A model generated the notes under the pieces. That model did no database searches. It had not been told where the DNA came from and was given only the letters and a program-made list of their open reading frames with translations. A program made the position numbers and the translations under genes. Shown here one piece after another: positions 1-10,100 of a stretch of 64,000 nucleotides of DNA (position 1 is its first letter; every line of letters begins with the position of its first letter). This DNA comes from an uncultured Rhodospirillales bacterium (lineage in GTDB: Bacteria > Pseudomonadota > Alphaproteobacteria > CAAGCB01 > CAG-977), in contig CACYSU010000002.1 in the NCBI GenBank assembly GCA_902777205.1, positions 62,001 through 126,000 on the forward strand, in the 5' to 3' direction.

Positions 1-26
1 TTCAGCGCGCTTAGAATAACCATCTA

Positions 27-55
27 TTAACCAAAGGACAATCATATTTTACTAT
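27..55 (+). promoter_or_regulatory. candidate promoter of the amidase-PBP1A run
   Basis: TTAACC at 27-32 and TACTAT at 50-55 are separated by exactly 17 bases, a sigma-70-like arrangement. Transcription from it would begin near 62. That makes the ATG at 101 a better start for the amidase than the in-frame ATG at 59, which would lie upstream of the transcript. Prediction from sequence only. Confidence 0.4.
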
Positions 56-100
56 GTTATGTCATATTTTTTGAAACCAACAGGGACGCGTGGCACAAAA

Positions 101-1297
101 ATGCTTGTTTTTCGCCGGATATGCCGTTTTTTGACCGCATTGGGATTCGCGGTTTTGTGCGCGGCGCGTCCGGCCGCCTGCGCGTCGGTGCAGGACATCC
201 GGCTGGGGGCGCGGGACGGGGCAAACGTCCGCGTCGTCATCGACCTGTCGGAAAAGGTTGCCTTTAAAACGTTCGCCCTGACCAACCCCGACCGCGTCGT
301 CATCGACCTGCCGTCCGCGAATTTCGCGGTCAAGGAACGCGACCTGCCCAAAAAAGACTATCTGAACGGCGTCCGTCTGGGCAAAACGGATCCGAAAACC
401 GCCCGCGTCGTTTTGGAATTCAACCGCGGGGTCGCGATCAAACGGTCGTTCACCCTCGCGCCGCAAAGCGGTTTTCAATGGCGTCTGGTGGTCGATTTGG
501 AACTGATGGCGAAAACGGACGGGCTGAAACAGGTCACGACGGAATGGTACGACAACTCCGTCGCCGAGGAAAAGAAACCCGCGGCCGCCCCCGCGCGGCA
601 GGACAAACCGCTGATCGTCCTCGACCCCGGCCACGGCGGCAAAGACCCCGGCGCGATCGGTGTTTCCGGCGTGTATGAAAAGCATTTGACGCTGGCCATG
701 GCCAAACAGCTGCGCGCCCTTTTGGAAAAAACGGGACGCTACCGCGTCAAGCTGACCCGTGAAACGGATGTTTTCATCGCGTTGTACGCGCGCCGCCGGT
801 TCGCGCGGTCGGTCAACGCGGATCTGTTCATCTCCGTCCACGCGGACAGCATCAAAAAACCGCAGACCCGCGGCCTGTCCGTTTACACCCTGTCCGAAAA
901 GGCGTCGGACAAAGAGGCCGAAAAACTGGCCGAATCCGAAAACAAGGTGGATTTGATCGCGGGCATCGACCTGTCGGGCGAAACGCAGGAAGTCACCGAC
1001 ATCCTGATTGATCTGGCGCGTCGGGAAACGAACAATCATTCGTCGTTTTTCGCGGAACGCCTGATGGACGAGATTCGCAAGGAAATCACCGTCCTGCCGA
1101 ATTCGCACCGTTTCGCGGGGTTCGCCGTTTTGAAATCGCCGGACGTGCCGTCCGTCCTGATCGAAATGGGATACCTGTCGAACAAAGAGGAGGAACGCCT
1201 GCTGCGTCAGGCGGGATACCGCGAAAAGCTGGCGAAAGCCACCGTGCGCGCCATTGACGTTTATTTCGCGCAAAAACACAAAGCGAACTTTAATTGA
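101..1297 (+). CDS. amiC: N-acetylmuramoyl-L-alanine amidase with AMIN domain
   Basis: Periplasmic zinc amidase that cuts the bond between N-acetylmuramic acid and L-alanine in peptidoglycan, as needed for daughter-cell separation. The 398-residue protein starts with a signal peptide (about 1-27, ending near AAC-AS), then an AMIN domain (about 28-140) that in this family directs the enzyme to the septum or outer membrane. An Amidase_3 domain follows (about 170-390). The zinc and catalytic residues are visible: His178 in DPGHGG, Glu193 in VYEKH, His247 in SVHAD and Glu355 in LIEMGYLSN. An ATG at 59 is in frame, but the start at 101 directly begins a signal peptide and fits the promoter at 27-55. 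The PBP1A gene follows after 61 bases; this order is common in alphaproteobacteria, usually behind rne, which would lie before the window. Confidence 0.93.
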   Translation: MLVFRRICRFLTALGFAVLCAARPAACASVQDIRLGARDGANVRVVIDLSEKVAFKTFALTNPDRVVIDLPSANFAVKERDLPKKDYLNGVRLGKTDPKTARVVLEFNRGVAIKRSFTLAPQSGFQWRLVVDLELMAKTDGLKQVTTEWYDNSVAEEKKPAAAPARQDKPLIVLDPGHGGKDPGAIGVSGVYEKHLTLAMAKQLRALLEKTGRYRVKLTRETDVFIALYARRRFARSVNADLFISVHADSIKKPQTRGLSVYTLSEKASDKEAEKLAESENKVDLIAGIDLSGETQEVTDILIDLARRETNNHSSFFAERLMDEIRKEITVLPNSHRFAGFAVLKSPDVPSVLIEMGYLSNKEEERLLRQAGYREKLAKATVRAIDVYFAQKHKANFN

Positions 1298-1358
1298 ACG
1301 TGGACAAATCGGACGGCGGCGGGTAAACTGCCAACCGGAATTGATACGGAACGGAACA

Positions 1359-3860
1359 ATGTCTAAATTTTTTTCAACGCTTGTCAGCTACGCCCTGTTT
1401 TTGGCGATACTGGGATTGATTGTGCTTTTGCTGATTTTTTCGCATTACGGCAAAAGCGTTGACGATTACCGCCGTCTGGCGACCTACGAACCGCCGGTCA
1501 CCAGCCGCCTGTACGCATCCGACGGCCGTCTGCTGGCCGAATACGCGTCCGAAAAACGGGCTTTTGTCCCGTACGAAGCCATCCCCAAACAGCTGGTGCA
1601 GGCGTTCATGTCCGCCGAAGATAAAAAGTTTTTCTCGCACGGCGGGGTCGATTTCATCGGCATCATCCGCGCGATCGGACAAAACATTAAAAACATGGGT
1701 TCCGGCCGGCGCATGATCGGCGCGTCCACGATCACGCAGCAGGTGGCGAAAAACTTCCTGCTGACGAACGAAGCGTCGTTCGAGCGTAAAATCAAGGAAG
1801 CCATCCTCGCCATCCGCATCGAACGCGCGTTTTCCAAAGAATACATCATGGAATTGTACCTGAACCAGATTTATCTGGGGCACTATTCCTACGGCGTCGC
1901 GGCGGCCGCGCTGAACTATTTCAACAAAGCGCTGGACGAACTGACCGTCGCGGAAAGCGCGTTTCTGGCCGCCCTGCCCAAAGGGCCGAACAACTACGAC
2001 CCCGAAAAACACTATGACGAAGCCGTCGCACGCCGCAACTGGGTGCTGTCCCGCATGAAAGAGGACGGCTACATCACGGACGAACAGATGCAGGCCGCGA
2101 CCGCCGAACCGATCACGCTGGTGACCCGCCCGCAAAAAGAGGTCGCGACCGACGGCGAATATTTCGCCGAAGAGGTGCGCCGCTTCCTTGTTTCCAAATA
2201 CGGCGAAGAGGCGCTGTATCAGGGCGGACTGGCCGTCCGCACGACGGTCGATCCGGATATGCAGAAATACGCGACGCAGGCGTTCCGCGAAGGATTGATC
2301 CTGTACGACCAGCGCCACGGTTTCCGCGAACCGATCGCCAAAGTCGATCTGTCCGAAGAGGAATGGCTGGACGTTCTGCTGTCCGTTCAAACGCCGAATT
2401 ACGCGCCCGAAAACTGGATGCCCGCCGTCGTTCTGGCCGTTGACGCCGAAAAGGCCGACATCGGGCTGAAAGACGGCACGACGGGAACGATCCCGCTTTC
2501 CGAAATGAAATGGGCGCGCAAAAACCTGCCCGATCAGGCTCTGGGGCCCGAAATCACCGCCGCGAATCAGGTTTTGGCGGTCGGGGATGTCGTTTGGGCG
2601 GAACACGTCACGCGCGGCGCAAAAAACCAGAAATACCCCGAAAACACCTACGCCCTGCGTCAAATCCCCGATGTCGAAGGCGCGATGGTCGTCCTCGACC
2701 CACACACGGGGCGTATTCTGGCGATGGTCGGCGGCTATTCGTTCAAAAGGTCGCAGTTCAACCGCGCCGTCCAAGCGAAACGCCAGCCGGGGTCGTCGTT
2801 CAAACCGTTCGTCTATCTGGCGGCCTTGGACAACGGGCTCACGCCGTCGTCGCGGGTATTGGACGCGCCGTTCGTCATGGATCAAGGCAACGGCATGGGC
2901 AAATGGAAACCGAAAAACGTGTCCAAACGCTTTTACGGCCCGACCACTTTGCGCGTCGGCATTGAAAAATCCAGAAACCTGATCACCATCCGTCTGGCGC
3001 GCGCGATCGGCATTGACAAAGTCGTCGAATACGCCAAGAAATTCGGCATTTCGGACGACCTGCCCGACCAGATGTCCGTCGCGATCGGATCGGGGGAAAC
3101 GACGGTTCTGCGCTTGGCGACCGCTTACGGTATGCTGGTCAACGGCGGCAAAAAAATCTCGCCCGTTTTCATCGACCGTATTCAGGACAGAACAGGCGCG
3201 ACGGTCTATAATTCCGATTCCAGACCGTGCGAAAAATGCAAATCGGACGACGGGTGGGACGGACAGGGCGCGCCGAAAATCCCCGACATCCGCGAACAGA
3301 TCGAGGATCCGCGCAGCGCGTATCAGATCATCAACATCATGACCGGCGTCCTGCAGCCCGGCGGCAGCGCGGCCAGCCTGCGCCGTCTGGGACGGACGTT
3401 CGCGGCGAAAACGGGCACGTCGAACAATTCGCTGGACGGGTGGTTCGTCGGCGTCACGCCCGATCTGGTCGCCGTCGTGTTCGTCGGCTTTGACGACCCG
3501 CGCACGCTGGGCAAAAACGATTTCGGCGGCACGGTCGCCCTGCCGGTGTTCAAACGCTTTGTTGATACGGCGCTGAAAGATATGCCGCGCGTGCCGTTCC
3601 GCGTGCCCGCCGGCATCCGGTTCGTCCGCGTGAACCATAAAACGGGCGAACCCGCCTCCGCCAAAGACCGCGATGTCGTGATGGAAGCGTTCAAATCCGG
3701 CGAAAACTGGCGGGGCAAGGTCAAAGGGTACATCGACGGTTCGGACGAGGAAACATCCCCCGTCCACACACCCGCCGAACAGACGGACGCCAACACGGCC
3801 GAATCCGGACAGACCGAAGAACCGGACGACAACATCCCCGGAATCGGCGGCATTTTTTAA
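1359..3860 (+). CDS. mrcA: penicillin-binding protein 1A, bifunctional transglycosylase/transpeptidase
   Basis: Inner-membrane class A PBP that polymerises glycan strands from lipid II and cross-links the peptides. The 833-residue protein has one N-terminal membrane segment (about 8-28). A family-51 glycosyltransferase domain follows, with catalytic Glu near 87 in AEDKKFFSHGG and downstream motif GASTITQQVAKNF. An OB-like insert leads to the transpeptidase domain: active Ser479 in SSFK, then SRN, then AKTGTSNNSLDGWF. The C-terminal tail is rich in Asp, Glu and Thr and looks disordered. The reading frame is open from 1254, but the ATG at 1359 begins the typical cytoplasmic/membrane N-terminus and clears the amidase stop. 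Probably transcribed with the amidase and prfB. Confidence 0.95.
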   Translation: MSKFFSTLVSYALFLAILGLIVLLLIFSHYGKSVDDYRRLATYEPPVTSRLYASDGRLLAEYASEKRAFVPYEAIPKQLVQAFMSAEDKKFFSHGGVDFIGIIRAIGQNIKNMGSGRRMIGASTITQQVAKNFLLTNEASFERKIKEAILAIRIERAFSKEYIMELYLNQIYLGHYSYGVAAAALNYFNKALDELTVAESAFLAALPKGPNNYDPEKHYDEAVARRNWVLSRMKEDGYITDEQMQAATAEPITLVTRPQKEVATDGEYFAEEVRRFLVSKYGEEALYQGGLAVRTTVDPDMQKYATQAFREGLILYDQRHGFREPIAKVDLSEEEWLDVLLSVQTPNYAPENWMPAVVLAVDAEKADIGLKDGTTGTIPLSEMKWARKNLPDQALGPEITAANQVLAVGDVVWAEHVTRGAKNQKYPENTYALRQIPDVEGAMVVLDPHTGRILAMVGGYSFKRSQFNRAVQAKRQPGSSFKPFVYLAALDNGLTPSSRVLDAPFVMDQGNGMGKWKPKNVSKRFYGPTTLRVGIEKSRNLITIRLARAIGIDKVVEYAKKFGISDDLPDQMSVAIGSGETTVLRLATAYGMLVNGGKKISPVFIDRIQDRTGATVYNSDSRPCEKCKSDDGWDGQGAPKIPDIREQIEDPRSAYQIINIMTGVLQPGGSAASLRRLGRTFAAKTGTSNNSLDGWFVGVTPDLVAVVFVGFDDPRTLGKNDFGGTVALPVFKRFVDTALKDMPRVPFRVPAGIRFVRVNHKTGEPASAKDRDVVMEAFKSGENWRGKVKGYIDGSDEETSPVHTPAEQTDANTAESGQTEEPDDNIPGIGGIF

Positions 3861-3878
3861 CTTGCAAGGAAACCATAC

Positions 3879-4980
3879 ATGAAAGCTGAATTACAAGCCA
3901 TCATCAATGACATCGAGCAGTCGCTGGCACTGCTGAGGAGGCATCTTTGACTGGGACAACGCGTTAAACCGTCTGGATGAAATCAACTCGCTGACCGCGG
4001 ACGCGAATTTGTGGGACAACCCGCAGCGCGCGCAAACCCTGCTGGCCGAACGCAACCGGCTGGAGGAATCGATTCAAACCTTTTCCAAACAGGAACAAGA
4101 TTTAAAAGACACCGTCGAACTGTTGGAACTGGCCGAAGCCGAAGACGACCAAACCGTTTTGGACGAAGGCCGCCAAGCGTTGGAAAACCTGCGCGCGCAG
4201 GTGCAAAAGGCCGAATTGGAAGCCTTGCTGTGCGGCGAAGCCGATTCCAACGACACGTTTTTGGAATTGCACGCCGGCGCCGGCGGCACCGAAGCGCAGG
4301 ATTGGACGGACATTTTGCTGCGTATGTACACCCGCTGGGCGGAAAAGCACAATTACAAGGTCGAATTGCTGGAACAAAGCGACGGCGAAGAAGCCGGCAT
4401 CAAATCCGCCGTCATCAAAATCAGCGGGCACAACGCTTACGGCTGGCTGAAAACGGAAAGCGGCGTGCACCGTCTGGTGCGCATTTCGCCGTTCGACGCC
4501 AACGCCCGCCGCCACACCAGCTTCGCGTCGGCGTGGGTCTATCCCGTCATTGACGACACAATCCAGATCGACATCAACCCCGCGGATTGCAAAATCGACA
4601 CCTACCGCGCGTCGGGGGCGGGCGGACAGCACGTCAACAAAACGGAATCGGCCGTCCGCATCACGCATTTGCCGACCGGCATCGTCGTTTCGTGCCAAAC
4701 CCAGCGTTCGCAATTCCAGAACAGGGACACCGCATGGGGGATGCTGCGCGCCCGTTTGTACGAACTGGAATTGAAAAAGCGCGAAGAACAAAACAACGCG
4801 GTCGAGGACGCGAAATCCGAAATCGGATGGGGATACCAGATTCGCTCTTACGTTCTGCAGCCCTACCAGATGGTCAAGGATCTGCGCACGCAGGTTGAAA
4901 CGTCCAACGTCCGCGGCGTTCTGGACGGCGACATCGACCTGTTTTTGGAAGCGTCGCTCGCATCGAAAATCAAGGAATGA
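3879..4980 (+). CDS. prfB: peptide chain release factor 2, made by programmed +1 frameshift
   Basis: RF2 recognises UGA and UAA stop codons and triggers release of the finished peptide. The first 23 codons run from ATG 3879 to an in-frame TGA at 3948-3950; the rest is in the +1 frame, joined through CTT-TGA-C. The combined product is 366 residues, the usual RF2 length. In the main frame the catalytic GGQ lies in [16 protein letters not shown] and an N-terminal helical domain precedes it. The Ser-Pro-Phe-type stop-recognition region is present ([16 protein letters not shown]). The gene follows PBP1A by 18 bases and its stop is one base before the next ATG. This is not a broken gene: the shift site is the classic autoregulatory one, see 3936-3951. 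Confidence 0.95.
3936..3951 (+). promoter_or_regulatory. RF2 programmed +1 frameshift signal
   Basis: An internal Shine-Dalgarno sequence AGGAGG (3936-3941) stands three bases before the slippery CTT TGA C (3945-3951). This is the same spacing as in the E. coli prfB signal (AGGGGG-TAT-CTT-TGA-C). In the known mechanism, slow decoding of TGA when RF2 is scarce lets the ribosome slip +1 from CTT to TTT and make more RF2. Confidence 0.95.
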
Positions 4981-4981
4981 C

Positions 4982-5710
4982 ATGAAAAAACTCCTGCCGC
5001 TTCTTTTCGTGTTTTTAACGGCCGGCTGCATGAAGCCGCTGTACGAAACCGATTATCCGCTGTACCGGCAATACAAATACTGGGAATCGACGGACAAGGA
5101 TTGGCAGGAGGTTGATCAGTTTCAAATACAGGTGTTCCGCGTTCAAACGGGCGATCGCACGGATCTGCGGCTGGTCGCGCAGCGCGACGGTCTGCCTTCG
5201 ACGGAACGGGGATACATCCGCGCGTCGCAAAAAGCGGCGTTCAACCTGATGACGCAGGCGTGCGGCGCGTCGATTCCCGCCGTCGCGCGGGCGCGGCCGC
5301 CCGAAAAGGGACGGAAAATCGACCGGTTTTTCTATCAGTACGCCGACGGATCGCTGGGCGTGACGTTTTCGTGCCGCGCCGGAAAGATTCGCGGCATGGA
5401 TTTGGCCGCCGAACAACAAAAATGGTCGCTGGCCGATCGGCGGTGGGAAAGCATCAACGGCCGCAAAGCCTTTGTTGACGTTCTGCCCGCCGCGTCGAAC
5501 GGCCTGCGCCAGATCAGGATCAGGCTGTTTGACAGCACGGTGTCGGAAAACCGGCGGCTGGCGCGCAAAATCGTCGAGGACATCTGCCCCAACACGAATT
5601 TCAGAATCCTGTCCGACAAAGCCGGACTGGACATCACGCCGGCCGGACACGCGCCGGACGTTGTTTCGGATGAAAATGTCAGAATCTATGATTTCACTTG
5701 CACACCTTAG
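4982..5710 (+). CDS. predicted lipoprotein of unknown function
   Basis: A 242-residue exported protein. Residues 1-16 form a lipoprotein signal with lipobox LTAGC, Cys16 being the predicted lipidated residue. I see no familiar domain in the mature part. It is basic and mixed alpha/beta in character, with Cys residues spread through it (QACGASI, FSCRAGK, VEDICP and the C-terminal FTCTP). The ATG follows the prfB stop by one base and the next gene starts seven bases after its stop, so it belongs to the amidase-PBP1A-prfB run. Location suggests an envelope role, but this is only inference. Confidence 0.75.
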   Translation: MKKLLPLLFVFLTAGCMKPLYETDYPLYRQYKYWESTDKDWQEVDQFQIQVFRVQTGDRTDLRLVAQRDGLPSTERGYIRASQKAAFNLMTQACGASIPAVARARPPEKGRKIDRFFYQYADGSLGVTFSCRAGKIRGMDLAAEQQKWSLADRRWESINGRKAFVDVLPAASNGLRQIRIRLFDSTVSENRRLARKIVEDICPNTNFRILSDKAGLDITPAGHAPDVVSDENVRIYDFTCTP

Positions 5711-5717
5711 GACGAAA

Positions 5718-6542
5718 ATGCCCCTTTCATTGCAAATCATCGCCGGCCTGCTGTTCCTGTACCTGCTGGCGGCGGCGGCGGTTTATGTTTTTCAGCGCCG
5801 TTTGATGTACAACCCTTACACGCACGTTAACACGCCGCACCGCGACAAATCCCCGAAAATGGACAAGGTGTCGATTGAAACGCCCGACGGATTGACGCTG
5901 GCTTCCTATTACGCGGCGCCGAAAACCGGCAAAGACGGCCGCTTGATGCCGACAATCCTGTACCTGCACGGCAACACGGGCGAAGCCGGCGACGCGGCGC
6001 ACAAGCTGATTCCGATCGTCAACGCGGGATACGGCGCGCTGCTGCTTGAATACCGCGGATTCGGCGAAAACGCCGGAAAACCGACGGAAAAGGGGCTGAT
6101 TACGGACGCCGCGGCCGCTTTGGATTTCATCAACCGGCAACAGGACGGCAAAGCCCGCGTCATCTATTACGGAATGTCCATGGGAACGGGCGTCGCCAAC
6201 GGATTGGCCGCGATCCGCCCGCCCGCCGGATTGGTGCTGGAATGCGGGTTCACGTCCATGACGGACGCCGCGCAGTACCACTATAAGATTTTCCCGATCA
6301 AATATCTGATCAAAGACACGTTCGATTCCAAAGAACGGATCAAATCCCTGACCGCGCCGGTGCTGTTCTTGCACGGCGAACGCGACCGGACCGTTCCCGT
6401 CGAACAAGGCCGCGAAATGTACGAAACCGCGCCCGTCGCCGACAAAACGCTGAAACTGTATCCGGACGGCGGACACATCAATTTGTACGATTTCGGCGCC
6501 AGCGACGACGTGGTTGACTGGATGAACCGCCATTATTCATAA
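5718..6542 (+). CDS. membrane-anchored alpha/beta hydrolase
   Basis: A 274-residue serine hydrolase of the BEM46/ABHD13-like group. Residues about 1-24 form one N-terminal membrane segment (ending LLAAAAVYVFQRR). The hydrolase fold follows, with oxyanion-region HGNTGEAGD, nucleophile elbow GMSMGTG, acid in GERDRTVP and final histidine in GGHINLYDF. The frame is open from 5472, but the ATG at 5718 lies just behind the upstream lipoprotein and begins directly with the anchor. Substrate is unknown; members act on esters or acylated substrates. A strong terminator follows at 6559. Confidence 0.85.
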   Translation: MPLSLQIIAGLLFLYLLAAAAVYVFQRRLMYNPYTHVNTPHRDKSPKMDKVSIETPDGLTLASYYAAPKTGKDGRLMPTILYLHGNTGEAGDAAHKLIPIVNAGYGALLLEYRGFGENAGKPTEKGLITDAAAALDFINRQQDGKARVIYYGMSMGTGVANGLAAIRPPAGLVLECGFTSMTDAAQYHYKIFPIKYLIKDTFDSKERIKSLTAPVLFLHGERDRTVPVEQGREMYETAPVADKTLKLYPDGGHINLYDFGASDDVVDWMNRHYS

Positions 6543-6558
6543 GAAAACCCGAAAAACG

Positions 6559-6593
6559 AAAACCCCGCCTTTCAATAAAAGGCGGGGTTTTTA
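6559..6593. terminator. intrinsic terminator, probably bidirectional
   Basis: A 14-bp stem AAAACCCCGCCTTT / AAAGGCGGGGTTTT around a CAATA loop, with T-runs readable on both strands. It lies between the hydrolase gene (+) and the acyltransferase gene (-) and can serve both. Confidence 0.85.
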
Positions 6594-6605
6594 AAACGCT
6601 TTTCT

Positions 6606-7049
6606 CTATCCTCTCGGCATGATTTTCGCCGGATTTCCCGCGACCATCGAATTGTCGGGAACATCGCTGACTACCACGGTGTTCGCCCCGATGATGCAAT
6701 TCGCGCCGATTTTGACGGGGCCGATGATGAACGCCCCCGGATAAACAATCGCGTTGTCCCCGATTTGCGGATAGTTGTCGGGGTTTCCGACGCGGTTGGG
6801 ATAGTCTTTGCCGCCGATCGTCACGTTTTGATACAGCACGCAGTTTTTCCCCAATCGGGCGTATTTTGAAATGACCAGCCCGACCGGCAGGATAAAGCGC
6901 GTCCCCTGCGCTTTCAACGTTTCCGGATCGCCGATATAGCACATCTCCCGCATCATCCGTTTTTCGGCGTCGGTCATTTCCACCTTGTCCTGCTCGTCGT
7001 TTTTCAATACGTTGATCGCGCTGTGAATCTTGTCCAGAATATTAGCCAT
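6606..7049 (-). CDS. hexapeptide-repeat acyltransferase (serine acetyltransferase-like)
   Basis: A 147-residue left-handed beta-helix protein. Residues about 1-45 are helical. From about 52 the I/V/L-G-x-x hexapeptide pattern runs to the end (LGKNCVLYQNVTIGG, IGDNAIVYPGAFIIG, IGANCIIGANTVV, closing VAGNPAKI). It most resembles the CysE/CapG O-acetyltransferase group, but it lacks the long N-terminal domain of true CysE. An acetyl-CoA-dependent transferase acting on a sugar or serine is plausible. It is monocistronic, with terminators on both sides. Start ATG 7049 has GGGAG upstream. Confidence 0.75.
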   Translation of the reverse strand: MANILDKIHSAINVLKNDEQDKVEMTDAEKRMMREMCYIGDPETLKAQGTRFILPVGLVISKYARLGKNCVLYQNVTIGGKDYPNRVGNPDNYPQIGDNAIVYPGAFIIGPVKIGANCIIGANTVVVSDVPDNSMVAGNPAKIMPRG

Positions 7050-7078
7050 ACCGATTCTCCCGTTTCATTTGTTAAATG

Positions 7079-7106
7079 AAAGGCGGCCGTTCGCGCGGCC
7101 GCCTTT
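7079..7106 (-). terminator. terminator of the RND efflux operon
   Basis: Perfect 11-bp stem AAAGGCGGCCG / CGGCCGCCTTT with a six-base loop, lying 4 bases past the pump stop codon. On the minus strand the stem is followed by TCATTT, so the T-run is short. Confidence 0.7.
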
Positions 7107-7109
7107 GCC

Positions 7110-10100
7110 TTATTCGTTTACGGAACCCGTAACGGCCGCCGCTTCCTTTTCCAGCTTCATCTGCCGTTTCGCGTGGAATTTTTCACGCCGGTTGACGAAC
7201 ACGACGAACAGCATCGGAATGATGAAAATACCGAACGCCGTCGCGGCGATCATGCCGCCGAACACCGTCGTGCCGACGGAACGGCGCGCCATGGCGCCCG
7301 CGCCCGACGCGATCACCAGCGGCAGCAGCCCCAGAATAAAGGACACCGCCGTCATCATCACCGCGCGGAAACGCAAGTGAGCCGCCTGAATGGCCGCTTC
7401 CTGCGTATCGACACCCTCTTCGTGCAAAACCTTTGCAAATTCGACGATCAGAATGGCGTTTTTGGACGCTTGGGCGATCAGCAGAATCATACCGATCTGC
7501 GCGTAAACGTTGTTGACCAGCCCGAACGTGTACAGGAAAACCAACGCGCCCAGCAAAGCCACCGACACCGACAGCAAAACGGTGATGGGGATCATCCAGC
7601 TTTCATACAACGCCACCAAGAACAGATAGGCGAACAGGAAAGCCAGCACCAAAACGACGGCCGTCTGACCGCCGGCTTCTTTTTCCTGCAGGGACATCCC
7701 CGTCCATTCGTATTCGTACCCTTTGGGCAGAACCTCTTTGGACAGCCGTTCCATTTCGTTCATGGCCTGCGTCGAACTGACGCCCGCGGCGGGCGAACCG
7801 TTGACCTTGACCGTCATCATGTTGTTGTAACGCGTCAACTGCTGGGGTCCCAGAATGGATTTCACCGTCAGCAGCGAACGCAAAGGCACCATTTCGCCTT
7901 TGTTGTTGCGCACATGGATGCGGAAGATGTCATCCTGCTTGCTGCGGTCGCTTTCCCGACCCTGCAGGTTGACTTCGTACACGCGGCCGGCCAACGTGAA
8001 ATCGTTGATGTAGGCATAGCCCAGCGTCGATTGCAGCTGCGAAAACACGTCTTTGATTCCGACGCCCAGCATTTGCGCCTTTGTGCGGTCAAGCTCGACG
8101 AACAGCTGCGGCGTGGCGGTGTTGAACGTGCTGTAAACCATGGTCAGCTGCGGATCCTGATTCGCGGCCATCAACAGCTTGTACATCACCTGTTCCATGT
8201 TCTGCGGCGTTTCACCCTGCCCGTTCTGCAAACGGTAATCGAAACCGTTGGCCATGCCGATGCCGGGAATGGCGGGCATATTGAACGCGCGGATCAGCGC
8301 GCCTTGAATCTGGTTGAACTGCGGCTGCAGCTTCGCCAGCAGCGCCTGCACCTGCATTGACGTGTCGCGGCGGACTTCGTAGGGTTTCAAACCGGCAATC
8401 ATCATGCCGAAATTCGACCCGTTGCCGCCGATCATGCTGTAACCGGCGACGCCCATCACATTTTCAACGGCAGGATGAGCGTGAACAATCTCGTACACCT
8501 GTTTCAAAACGGCCAAAGTACGGTCTTGCGACGCGCCTTCGGGCAGCTGAACGTCGATCATCGCGACGCCCTGATCTTCATCGGGCAAGAATCCCGACGG
8601 TGTGACTTCGTTCATTCCGACCGCGGCGGCGATAACGCCGGCGATGATCAAAATGGACAGGGACGAATGACGCACCAACCGTTTGACAACGGCGGAATAT
8701 CCGTCGCGCCCCCTGTCGATCTGGCGCATCACCCACGGCACCAGCCCTTTCTGGCTTTTCTGGCCGCGGCGCAGCAAAATCGCGCACAGCGCCGGCGACA
8801 GCGTCAACGCGTTCAACGCGGAAATCAGCATTGAACACGACACGGTCACGGCGAACTGCTTGTACAGCTGTCCCGTAATGCCCGGAATGAAAATGACCGG
8901 AACGAACACGGACAGAATAACCAGCGTAATCGCGATAATCGGCGCGGTGATCTGGCTCATCGCCTTTGCGACGGCGTCCGGTACGGAAAGATCGGGTTCC
9001 TCGTCAATCACGCGTTCTGTATTTTCGACGACCATGATCGCGTCGTCCACCACGATGCCGATGACCAGAACGATGGACAGCAGGGAAATCGTGTTGGCGG
9101 AAATGCCGAACGGCGCCATGAAAATGAATGTGCCGATCAGCGACACCGGCACGGCGATCGCGGGAATCAACGTCGCGCGCCATGTGCCCAAAGACAGGTA
9201 AACGACCATCAAAACCAGAACGAACGCTTCAAAAATCGTGTGCAACACTTCGTCAACGGTCGCTTCGATGAAAACGGTCGTGTCGAAAATGGTGACATAG
9301 TCCACCCCTTCGGGGAAGAACGGCTTCATTCTTTCCAATTCCGCCTTGACCTTCGTCGCCACGTTCATCGCGTTCGCGCCGGGGGCGAGGTTGATCATCG
9401 CGCCGGACGCCGGACGGCCGTTGTATTGAATCGTCGAAGCGTACGTCGTCGTGCCCAGTTCGATTTTGGCCACGTCTTTCAACCGCAGCAGACCGCCGTC
9501 CTTGTTCGCGCGCAAAATGATGTTGCCGAACTCTTCGGGCGTGCTCAAACGGCCGGACGTTTTCAGCGTCAGCTGCAGCTGCTGATCCTTGGGGGCGGGC
9601 GAAGCGCCGACGGAACCGATGGCGGGCTGGATGTTCTGCGACGAAATGGCGGAAATGACATCCGCGTTCGTCAACCCCAGATTGGCCAGACGTTCCGCGT
9701 CGATCCACACGCGCATACTATAGTCGATATCGCCGAACGTGTTGACTTCGCCGACGCCGGTGATACGCGCCAAATCGTCTTTGACGCGTGAAGTCATATA
9801 GTTCGCCAAAAAGTTCGACGCGCGGGATTCGTCGGGCGAATACAAAGCGAACGCCATCAACATGGACGACGTGTTTTTCTCCACCGTAACGCCTTGCTGC
9901 TGCACTTCGGACGGCAGCTTCGTGGACACCTGGTTGACGCGGTTTTGCACGTTGACCGTGTTCATGTCGGGGTCGGTGCCCAACGCGAACGTCACCGTCA
10001 GGGAATACGACCCGTCGTTGGAACTGGTCGATTCCATGTACAGCATATTGTCAACGCCGTTGATCTGCGATTCCAGAATCTGCGCGACGGTTTGTTCGAT

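Noticed and set aside
59-100. Upstream ATG 59 as start of the amidase
   Set aside because: It adds a non-signal leader and lies at or before the predicted transcript start; ATG 101 begins the signal peptide.
3879-3950. prfB as a frameshifted pseudogene
   Set aside because: The TGA is part of the canonical programmed frameshift signal and the downstream frame is intact.
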